The notes below the pieces were generated by a model. It did not search any database. It was not told where the DNA came from and was given only the letters and a program-made list of their open reading frames with translations. A stretch of 64,000 nucleotides of DNA from Ectopseudomonas composti (GTDB lineage Bacteria; Pseudomonadota; Gammaproteobacteria; Pseudomonadales; Pseudomonadaceae): the NCBI RefSeq assembly GCF_001567565.1, contig NZ_LSSW01000028.1, positions 284,061-348,060 on the forward strand, written 5' to 3'. Of the stretch, positions 58,344-64,000 are shown piece by piece (within the stretch, counting starts at the first letter, position 1; each line of letters opens with the position of its first letter). Position numbers and translations under genes: made by a program.

Positions 58344-59258
58344 ATGAACGCACTCAATCACTCGCGCCCGCTGGCGCTGTTCGGCCTGCTGCTGGCCAAC
58401 CTCTGCTGGTCCGGCAACGCCCTGGTGGCGCGCGCCTTCGCCGGTGAGATCGCTCCGTTCACCCTGTCGTTCTGGCGCTGGTGCCTGGCGTTGGCGCTGT
58501 TGTTGCCCTTCGTCGCGCTGCCGCTGTGGCGTCATCGCGCAGCCCTCTACCATGCGGGCTGGCGTTTGCTGGTGCTCGGCGGCCTGGGGATCGCCGGCTA
58601 CAACTCGCTGCTCTATAGCGCAGCGCAGACCACCGCGGCGATCAACATTTCGCTGGTCAACACCTGCCTACCGCTGGTGACCTTCATCGGCGCCGGGCTG
58701 CTGCTCAACGAATGGCCGGCGCGCCGCGCCTGGTGGGGCATGCTGGTGGCCGTGGCGGGTTTGGCGGTATTGATCAGTCACGGCCAGTGGAGCCGCATCA
58801 CTAGCCTGTCGTTCAACCAGGGCGACCTGATCATGTTGCTGGCGGTGGTCGACTGGGCGTTGTATTCGCTGCTGCTGCGGCGCTGGGCGGCGTACCTGCA
58901 ACCGATTCCGCCGCTGGCGCTGCTGGGCGTGTTCATCCTGCTCGGCGTGCCGCTGATCCTGCCCTTCTATCTATATGAGTTGAGCCAGGGCGCGCATCTG
59001 GCGCTCAACGTCGCCAACCTCTCGGCCGTCGCCTACACCGCGGTATTCGCCTCGCTGCTGGCCTACCTGGCCTGGAACCACGGCATCCGCGTGATCGGTG
59101 CGGCCAAGGCGGCGCTGACCAACTACGTGATGCCGGTATTCACCGCGCTATTGGGCTGGGTGCTGTTGAACGAGAGTCTGCAGGTCTATCACTGGCTGGG
59201 CGCCGCGATGATCTTCGGCGGCCTGCTGCTGGCCACGCGGCCAGGCAAAAGCGTCTAG
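58344..59258 (+). CDS. EamA/DMT family permease
   Basis: 304 residues with ten predicted helices in two EamA repeats. It begins ALFGLLLANLCWSGNALVARA, and has SFWRWCLALALLLPF and the C-terminal repeat SLLAYLAWNHGIRVIGAAKA with ALLGWVLLNESLQVYHWLGA. Members export amino acids or metabolites; the substrate is unknown. The start MNALNHSRP is chosen over an in-frame ATG 30 bases upstream. The 243-bp gap before it has no supported feature. Confidence 0.88.
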   Translation: MNALNHSRPLALFGLLLANLCWSGNALVARAFAGEIAPFTLSFWRWCLALALLLPFVALPLWRHRAALYHAGWRLLVLGGLGIAGYNSLLYSAAQTTAAINISLVNTCLPLVTFIGAGLLLNEWPARRAWWGMLVAVAGLAVLISHGQWSRITSLSFNQGDLIMLLAVVDWALYSLLLRRWAAYLQPIPPLALLGVFILLGVPLILPFYLYELSQGAHLALNVANLSAVAYTAVFASLLAYLAWNHGIRVIGAAKAALTNYVMPVFTALLGWVLLNESLQVYHWLGAAMIFGGLLLATRPGKSV

Positions 59259-59262
59259 CCGC

Positions 59263-59330
59263 GCAGGGTGGATCACGCTTCATCGATCCACCGTCCCCGG
59301 CGGATGAAAAGAGCGTCATCCGCCCTACGG
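59263..59330. repeat. GGGTGGATCACGC-type intergenic repeats
   Basis: CAGGGTGGATCACGCTTCAT followed by CGATCCACC, then GGCGGATG and CATCCGCC arms ending CCTACGG. It sits between convergent genes and may double as their transcription end. It is related to the 26138 copy. Confidence 0.75.
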
Positions 59331-59337
59331 CGATCCC

Positions 59338-59784
59338 TTACTCCGGCTTGAGCATCACGAAGGCTTCACCGCCTTCGCGATCGTGCATCAGGATGAACGG
59401 CTGCCCGGCGATCATCATCTTCACCGGCACCTTGCGCGGCACCGTGGTGCCGGCATTGATCGCCGCCGCGCTGAGCAACTGCCGAGTCAGGCTGTCATCC
59501 TGCTGTGGCTCGCTGGTCACCACGCATTCATGGCTGGCCTTCACCTGAATGCTCAGGCTCTTGTCCGCATTGAAGCCGATGGTGGCAAAGCCCATATCGG
59601 TCAACTCGGTGATGCCGTGCTGACGCGCGATGCGATGCGCTTCGGCAAAACTCGGCGCCGTTTGCAGGCAGATATCACGAAAGGCCTGCACCACTGGCGA
59701 GGTAACCGGCACCGGCGGCTGCGAGCCCAGGTTGGCACAGGCGCCGAGAAAGCCAAAGCTGACAAGCAAGGCGAGCTTATTCAT
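59338..59784 (-). CDS. Putative lipoprotein of unknown function
   Basis: 148 residues. Signal peptide with lipobox FLGACANL (Cys near residue 15). The mature part has FRDICLQTAPSFAEAHRIARQHGI, two further cysteines (DIC, HEC) and a C-terminal FILMHDREGGEAFVMLKPE. AAGGAACG lies upstream of the ATG. I do not recognise a characterised family. It is the last of two minus-strand small genes; 59807 precedes it by 22 bp. Confidence 0.75.
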   Translation of the reverse strand: MNKLALLVSFGFLGACANLGSQPPVPVTSPVVQAFRDICLQTAPSFAEAHRIARQHGITELTDMGFATIGFNADKSLSIQVKASHECVVTSEPQQDDSLTRQLLSAAAINAGTTVPRKVPVKMMIAGQPFILMHDREGGEAFVMLKPE

Positions 59785-59806
59785 CACATCGTTCCTTAAC
59801 GAGGGT

Positions 59807-59971
59807 TCAGGGTTGCTGGCAAAGATCATGCCCGAGCAACTGCGAGGCCAGCCCTTTGGCGAGATAGGTCTCCACCACACGGCCATCGCTGCACTCGGTC
59901 TTGTGGCCGATGGCAAAACCGATGGAAAGCACGACGAATAGCGCCAGGCCGATATTCTGGATGGGCGTCAT
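59807..59971 (-). CDS. 54-residue single-helix protein, probably upstream partner of the lipoprotein gene
   Basis: MTPIQNIGLALFVVLSIGFA then IGHKTECSDGRVVETYLAKG, ending GHDLCQQP. One N-terminal helix that may be a signal anchor, with two cysteines outside. No good ribosome binding site is visible, which lowers confidence, but hydrophobicity and spacing to 59784 (22 bp) suggest a two-gene unit. Function unknown. Confidence 0.5.
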   Translation of the reverse strand: MTPIQNIGLALFVVLSIGFAIGHKTECSDGRVVETYLAKGLASQLLGHDLCQQP

Positions 59972-60108
59972 GGCAGGGCTCGTTTGGTAAACAATGGGGC
60001 AGGATGAAGAGGCGGGCAGGGGATGGCAAGTGCCAATGCTCAGCTCTGGATTTGTCCGCGCGGCGAGCCAATACTGGCAACCATCCGCAACAGGCAAGGG
60101 ACTGTGCA

Positions 60109-60465
60109 ATGAAGAAGCTGATCATCATTCTGCTGCTCGGCGCCGCCTTTTGGCAGTTTTATCTGAGCAAGCCTGGCAGCCCGATCATCAGCAATATTGC
60201 CAGCGATGGTTCGGTGATGGACGACCCGGTGGTCAGCCAGCCAGGTGCGTCCAACTTCTCGATGGATAGCCGGCGCCCCGCATCCTCGCTAAATCAATCT
60301 GCGTCTCAGGGGGGCGGCAACAGCTATCGCTGCGATGGTCGCACCCATTGCTCGCAGATGACGTCCTGCGCCGAAGCCACCTTCTTTCTGCGCAACTGCC
60401 CAGGCACCAGGATGGATGGCGACAATGATGGCGTGCCCTGTGAAGGGCAGTGGTGCGGGCGTTAA
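60109..60465 (+). CDS. Excalibur calcium-binding domain protein
   Basis: 118 residues. N-terminal signal or anchor KKLIIILLLGAAFWQFYLSK, a Ser/Pro/Asn-rich linker, and a C-terminal excalibur domain: CDGRTHCSQMTSCAEATFF then NCPGTRMDGDNDGVPCEGQW. The DxDxDGxxCE loop is the calcium site. Such domains are found on secreted nucleases and surface proteins; here the domain stands alone. Its stop overlaps that of the convergent 60462 gene by 4 bp. Confidence 0.82.
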   Translation: MKKLIIILLLGAAFWQFYLSKPGSPIISNIASDGSVMDDPVVSQPGASNFSMDSRRPASSLNQSASQGGGNSYRCDGRTHCSQMTSCAEATFFLRNCPGTRMDGDNDGVPCEGQWCGR

Positions 60466-60689
60466 GGCAGCGTGATCGACATGCCACTCAATGCAACCTG
60501 GGCGATAAGCACCCAGGCAATTGCGCTGATGATACCCAGCACGCTGTAGCCGACGACGATGCCAATCGCGATCTGCTTCCACAGCCCGGCGAAGCGGTTG
60601 GGTTCGTTGCGGTAGTGTGTCGGCATGTCACGCTCGGCCCGCAGATCGTCGAAGTCGTCTCTCGCTCTCAAGGTGTTCTCCTGGTTCAT
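60462..60689 (-). CDS. Small membrane protein of unknown function
   Basis: 75 residues from MNQENTLRARDDFDDLRAER. A charged N-terminus is followed by one long hydrophobic segment (GLWKQIAIGIVVGYSVLGI and on) and the end ALSGMSITLP. No strong ribosome binding site; MPTHYRNEPN at 60626 is a possible later start. It resembles short conserved membrane proteins of Pseudomonas, without known role. Confidence 0.55.
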   Translation of the reverse strand: MNQENTLRARDDFDDLRAERDMPTHYRNEPNRFAGLWKQIAIGIVVGYSVLGIISAIAWVLIAQVALSGMSITLP

Positions 60690-60912
60690 GGGCCAGCGCA
60701 CGGCGGCGCTGCAGCCTGCTGGAGGCGGATTTTCCGGCATCGCCCGACAGCCCCGCAAGCACCGTTCGAGCCGTTGCGAGGTAAGCCGCAGGCTCAGAAA
60801 CGAGCGATTCAGCGCATCGCCACCAGGGAGGTCTAACCGCTTGATAAAACGTAAATTTATCGATGAACTGGGGTTGACAGCGGTAGGCGAGGCGCGGACA
60901 ATGCGCGCCGTT

Positions 60913-60989
60913 GGCTACATAGCTCAGTCGGTTAGAGCGCAGCATTCATAATGCTGATGTCCCAGGTTCAAGTCCCGGTGTAGCCACCA
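60913..60989 (+). tRNA. tRNA-Met (anticodon CAT), elongator type
   Basis: 77 nucleotides including encoded CCA. Acceptor GGCTACA pairs with TGTAGCC; D arm AGCTCAGTCGGTTAGAGC; anticodon stem CAGCA/TGCTG with loop TTCATAA (CAT); T arm with GGTTCAAGTCC. The GGCTAC acceptor and D arm match elongator Met tRNA, not the initiator. It is the likely attachment site of the adjacent prophage. Confidence 0.95.
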
Positions 60990-60996
60990 TATTTAT

Positions 60997-61024
60997 CAAA
61001 GGGTTAGCTTAGGCTAGCCCTTTG
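60997..61024 (+). terminator. Hairpin terminator after tRNA-Met
   Basis: CAAAGGGTTAGC and GCTAGCCCTTTG, 12 pairs with one G-U, TTAG loop, 8 bases after the CCA end, followed by TCATTTC. Confidence 0.65.
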
Positions 61025-61053
61025 TCATTTCTGGGGTAGTGACTACGAAGTGA

Positions 61054-61491
61054 CTACACCCTGTCCACGTCACTTCCATGTGGCGCCATCTCAGCTTGAA
61101 GCTTTGCAAGCTGGAGCTTCGAAATCTCTAGCTGAATACGGTTTGCTTCGTCGATACGTGGCTGTACGTCCCGATGCCAGCGCCAGAAACCAAAGATCAT
61201 CGACCAGAATGCCATGCCGATCAGAGCACTGAGAGAATACTTATAAACCTTCTGATCAGACTTCTGTACTTCCATAAGACGCTCTAATAGAACCTTTCTA
61301 ACCTCATCTTGAGGTGAGAGCTCTTTTGCTTGTTTCAAGGCTGCAAGTTCAGGGTAGACGCGCAGGACACGATCATTATTCGCTTGGTTCACATACAGGA
61401 GGGCGCCAAGCGAAAAAATGAATACGAACAGGGAGAACAGCGCGTAGAACTTATAGATGTTGTCTGTGGGAAGCGGGATCTTACTTTCCAT
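61054..61491 (-). CDS. Membrane protein of unknown function, prophage accessory gene
   Basis: 145 residues from MESKIPLPTDNIYKFYALFS; a start at 61566, overlapping the integrase end by 11 bp, would add 25 residues. Two hydrophobic segments (YALFSLFVFIFSLGALLYV and LSALIGMAFWSMIFGFWRW) flank a charged helical region (LAALKQAKELSPQDEVRKVL), and the C-terminus is coiled-coil-like (ANRIQLEISKLQLAKLQAEM). It lies between integrase and tRNA, where Pf phages carry accessory genes. No family recognised. Confidence 0.75.
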   Translation of the reverse strand: MESKIPLPTDNIYKFYALFSLFVFIFSLGALLYVNQANNDRVLRVYPELAALKQAKELSPQDEVRKVLLERLMEVQKSDQKVYKYSLSALIGMAFWSMIFGFWRWHRDVQPRIDEANRIQLEISKLQLAKLQAEMAPHGSDVDRV

Positions 61492-61555
61492 GTAGGACTC
61501 GAGAGGTTGTCTATTGAGGACACACATTAACCTGAGCCATACCACTTTCAGAAGC

Positions 61556-62551
61556 CTAGTGAGCATGAATGCTCACGCCAATCTGTGCCAACGGAGATAG
61601 CCTTAGCGCCGATTCCAGATGATCAGGCGACAAGTGTGCATAGCGCATGGTCATAGTGATGGTGGAGTGTCCGAGGATGCGTTGTAGGCCCAGGATGTCA
61701 CCACCGCCCATCATGTAATGGCTGGCGAAGGTGTGCCGGAGGATGTGAGTCATCTGGCCAGGTGTGTGGAAGCCGCAGCGCTGGTAAGCAGATCGGAATG
61801 CCGACCGGCAGGGCATGAACAGCCGACCATTCCCCGGCATCCCCACCTTTAAAGCAATCTCTTCGACCTCTTTGGGGATCGGCACCGACCGGGACTGGCG
61901 GTTTTTGGTCCGGTGAAAGTGGGCCTTGCCACCGAACAGGGCACCGCGTGGCAGGGATTCCGCCTCATCCCATCGGGCACCTGTGGCCAAGCAGATCAGC
62001 GCAACCGGATAGGTATGGTTGTTGGTAGAGCGCTTGCACTCTTCCAGCAGTTGTTCAACCTGTTGCAGGGTCAGAAACGTCAGCTCGGTCTGGTCGGTTT
62101 TGATCTGACGAACCTTGGCCAACGGGTTGTTGCCGACCCAGGCACCCAAGCGGATCAGTTCGGAGAAGACCGCCGAAAGGTAGCGCTGTTCATGGTTGAC
62201 GGTGTGCGGGCTGACGTCCTTGAGGCGTGTCTGGCGATAGCGTGCCCAGGCGAGTGCATCGAAGTTGGAAGCCATCGGATTGCCGAGGCGTTCGACCGTG
62301 GCCAGGGTGCGTGCAAGACGGTGCTTGGCATCTTTGAGCGAGCAGCCGTGCAGGTCATGCCAGAGCGTCACCAGATCCGACAGGCGATCATCGAGCGGCC
62401 GGCCGGTAGTGTTCAGGCTGGCGAAGAACTCCGATTCATAGCGCTGGGCTGCGGCCTTGGTCTTGAAACCCTTCTTGCGAATACGACGACCCGAGCGACC
62501 GTTTTCGTAGAAGTCAGCGGTCCAGGTGTTGCCGTCTTTCCTGGCCGTCAT
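61556..62551 (-). CDS. int: Tyrosine-type phage integrase
   Basis: 331 residues from MTARKDGNTWTADFYENG. An N-terminal arm-binding part (GFKTKAAAQRYESEF) and a SAM-like core-binding domain precede the catalytic domain with Arg in LATGARWDEA, HILRHTFASH (H-x-x-R), LGHSTITMTMRYAHLS with the nucleophile Tyr. It recombines phage and tRNA attachment sites. The ATG overlaps the initiator stop (ATGA), so both are translated together. Confidence 0.93.
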   Translation of the reverse strand: MTARKDGNTWTADFYENGRSGRRIRKKGFKTKAAAQRYESEFFASLNTTGRPLDDRLSDLVTLWHDLHGCSLKDAKHRLARTLATVERLGNPMASNFDALAWARYRQTRLKDVSPHTVNHEQRYLSAVFSELIRLGAWVGNNPLAKVRQIKTDQTELTFLTLQQVEQLLEECKRSTNNHTYPVALICLATGARWDEAESLPRGALFGGKAHFHRTKNRQSRSVPIPKEVEEIALKVGMPGNGRLFMPCRSAFRSAYQRCGFHTPGQMTHILRHTFASHYMMGGGDILGLQRILGHSTITMTMRYAHLSPDHLESALRLSPLAQIGVSIHAH

Positions 62552-63825
62552 ACAGCACGCCCCCAACGAACATGACGTTCTTCCAGGATGCCCTTAATGT
62601 GCTTATACAGCCCGTCTTCATCCATGCCTTTAGCGGCATAGTGGTCGCGGATCACCGGCCAGCACTCCCAATCCTTGAGCCGATAGAAAGCCTTTCTAGC
62701 GCCCACTCGCTCCCGTGCCAGCAGGCTGACGAAGTTTCCCAGGAATAGCTCGACGTTCTTGCCCGAGAAGCCCCGCGAGGTCTTGTATTGGCGCTTGTAC
62801 TCGGTTTCGTCCACCAGGGAATCCACAGGCAGATCCACGCGCACGTCGTCACGGATCAACGTCCAAATCGGTTCGAAGTAGCCAGGGCGAGCCAGTAACT
62901 TGAACTGGCGCAGGCCATAGCGCCACAGGCCGTCTAGGTGCGGTGCGAATGCTGCGTAGCTGTTGGTTTCAATGGTCTGGCCGCTCTGCAGGTCGAAAGA
63001 GCCGGACGCGAATTGCTGGATAACCGAGTGGTGATAACGCAGCTCTACCCGCCACACGTCTTGCTCGGGGTTGTAGTTGTCCGGGTCGGCTTCGTCGAAG
63101 CTGTCGCGACGTTTCCAGACGCCTTCCCAATAATCGAGCTTGTCGATGGAACGGGCCTGTTCGGTCTTGTTATAGATACCCAGCTGCACGCCACCAGCGG
63201 AGCCAAACAGGTAGGACTGGCCTTTGCCGTAGGTGGCAGACTCCAGGGTCCACTGGATTTCCTTGATGCCGGAAATATCGCGGGCAGCACGTGCGCGGCA
63301 GTGCATACGGGCAACCAGATCAGCGGGCGGTTGCCATCCCTGCAGGTCTAGAGCGAGGTGGACGGCGCATTGGTTGCGCTCAATGTTGGTCAGGACGTGG
63401 CTGGCGTAGTAGTCGAGACGTTCCTGCAGGCGCTCGGGGCAGAACTGATCGATGGCATGCGGAGACACCTCGATTTTCAGGTGTGGGCCGATGTTCTCGA
63501 TTTTGGCGTTGAAGTTCTTAACCAGCAGGATGATCCCCAAGTCAGCGTTCTGGAGCTTGTACTGGTAACCGGAATCCTTGCTGACACGACCCGAGTGCCA
63601 GCGCTGGCCAGCGAAATCGACGATGGTCCCTGGCTTGTCGAACAGACACATGATTTCCGGGCGGATCAGGCCGCGATACAACTGGCGGACGGTATCGACG
63701 CTACAGGCCAGGATTCGGACGTTGGAAAGGTCAGTTATCCGAGCAGTCATGCTGTCGAAAAACAGCCTACCGGTCGAGGTCTTCTTGAACTCACGATCTA
63801 CCCGGAGTTGGTCTTTAACTGCCAT
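62548..63825 (-). CDS. Filamentous phage replication initiation protein (gene II-like, Pf type)
   Basis: 425 residues starting MAVKDQLRVDREFKKTSTGR. The conserved parts I recognise are KIEVSPHAIDQF, LDLQGWQPP, YLFGSAGGVQLGIYNKTEQA and VWRVELRYHHSVIQQF, as in Pf1-type and related initiators that nick the double-stranded form for rolling-circle replication. It corresponds to the gene beside the integrase in Pf4 of P. aeruginosa. A GGAGCATTAGAAA ribosome binding site precedes the ATG. A long hairpin lies 65 bases upstream. Confidence 0.88.
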   Translation of the reverse strand: MAVKDQLRVDREFKKTSTGRLFFDSMTARITDLSNVRILACSVDTVRQLYRGLIRPEIMCLFDKPGTIVDFAGQRWHSGRVSKDSGYQYKLQNADLGIILLVKNFNAKIENIGPHLKIEVSPHAIDQFCPERLQERLDYYASHVLTNIERNQCAVHLALDLQGWQPPADLVARMHCRARAARDISGIKEIQWTLESATYGKGQSYLFGSAGGVQLGIYNKTEQARSIDKLDYWEGVWKRRDSFDEADPDNYNPEQDVWRVELRYHHSVIQQFASGSFDLQSGQTIETNSYAAFAPHLDGLWRYGLRQFKLLARPGYFEPIWTLIRDDVRVDLPVDSLVDETEYKRQYKTSRGFSGKNVELFLGNFVSLLARERVGARKAFYRLKDWECWPVIRDHYAAKGMDEDGLYKHIKGILEERHVRWGRAV

Positions 63826-63889
63826 TTTCTAATGCTCCAAATAGTGCCGAATCGACACGTTTAACCTTGGTTTATCTGACGTGCTACAA

Positions 63890-63961
63890 GGGCGTCAGCA
63901 GGCGCGTTCTGCGCGCCCGCTCGTCCCTCGCAGGCGTATGCAGAACACGCCCAGGACGCCC
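63890..63961. other. Long imperfect hairpin upstream of the phage initiator gene
   Basis: GGGCGTC-agca-GGCGCGTTCTGC (63890-63912) and GCAGAACACGCC-cag-GACGCCC (63940-63961) pair with one mismatch over 19 positions around a GC-rich 27-base loop. Between a structural gene region and the initiator gene, this is where filamentous phages keep origin and packaging hairpins. The last 39 bases to the window edge may include the end of the preceding phage gene, which cannot be judged. Confidence 0.65.
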
Positions 63962-64000
63962 CGAGGGATCACCACAAGAAACGCCCCTTCTCATAGGTCA

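Larger units (their letters stand above)
60990..64000. mobile_element. Pf-like filamentous prophage, integrase end (continues past window)
   Basis: Directly after tRNA-Met come, reading from the tRNA, an unknown membrane gene, a tyrosine integrase, a replication initiator and a long hairpin. Initiator followed by integrase facing a tRNA is the order of the Pf1/Pf4 right end. Structural genes (Zot, coat proteins, repressor) are outside the window. The left attachment core is presumably the tRNA 3' end; the duplicate lies beyond the window. Confidence 0.8.

Noticed and set aside
63841..63994. Short minus-strand frame upstream of the phage initiator
   Set aside because: About 37 Arg-rich codons formed by the hairpin itself; no family resemblance and no ribosome binding site visible within the window.

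Overview
The window is a chromosomal segment of a GC-rich Pseudomonas (sensu lato, including Ectopseudomonas). This rests on the murJ-ribF-ileS-lspA-fkpB-ispH-pil/fim-thiO-pilRS-bamD-rluD-pgeF gene order, which is the order known from P. aeruginosa, a complete alginate operon, and many dispersed REP-type intergenic repeats carrying the GGAGCGGCTTCAGCCGCG core. The species cannot be fixed from the sequence alone. No rRNA gene or CRISPR array was seen.

Layout. 1-2.6 kb: the N-terminal part of a SulP transporter running off the left edge, a small conserved protein, and a 687-bp non-coding element with terminal inverted repeats built from two facing repeat copies. 2.6-10.5 kb: rpsT, then a housekeeping run for lipid II flipping, FAD synthesis, isoleucyl-tRNA synthetase, lipoprotein signal peptidase, a prolyl isomerase and IspH, with several 4-8 bp gene overlaps. 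10.5-18.8 kb: the minor-pilin operon fimT-fimU-pilV-pilW-pilX-(small gene)-pilY1-pilE; PilY1 carries an unusually large Ala/Gln-rich coiled-coil insertion. 18.8-26.1 kb: thiO, pilSR, bamD, rluD and pgeF. 26.1-35.0 kb: an accessory-like stretch with a TetR/old-yellow-enzyme pair, a glycosyltransferase, cysZ, trxB, an AAA ATPase, membrane proteins and an SDR.

35.0-51.7 kb: the whole alginate operon on the minus strand in canonical order algD-alg8-alg44-algK-algE-algG-algX-algL-algI-algJ-algF-algA. It supplies GDP-mannuronate (AlgA, AlgD), the c-di-GMP-controlled inner-membrane polymerase (Alg8, Alg44), a periplasmic scaffold with epimerase, lyase and acetylation machinery (AlgK, G, X, L, I, J, F) and the outer-membrane pore AlgE. 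About 700 bp lie upstream of algD, holding an AlgR-type core, possible AlgU promoters and a leader hairpin. Perfect or REP-type hairpins sit at algD/alg8, at algL/algI and just past algA.

51.7-60.7 kb: yaaA, a PIN-PhoH ATPase, moaCDE, a membrane-anchored 5'-nucleotidase-family phosphoesterase, a DMT permease and several short, mostly undescribed exported or membrane proteins, including an excalibur-domain protein. 60.9 kb to the right edge: tRNA-Met(CAT) followed by the integrase end of a Pf-like filamentous prophage (unknown membrane gene, tyrosine integrase, replication initiator, and a long hairpin upstream of it that may be a phage replication or packaging signal). The rest of the prophage lies outside the window.

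All calls come from reading translations and bases directly; family names rest on recognised motifs and synteny, not on database searches.
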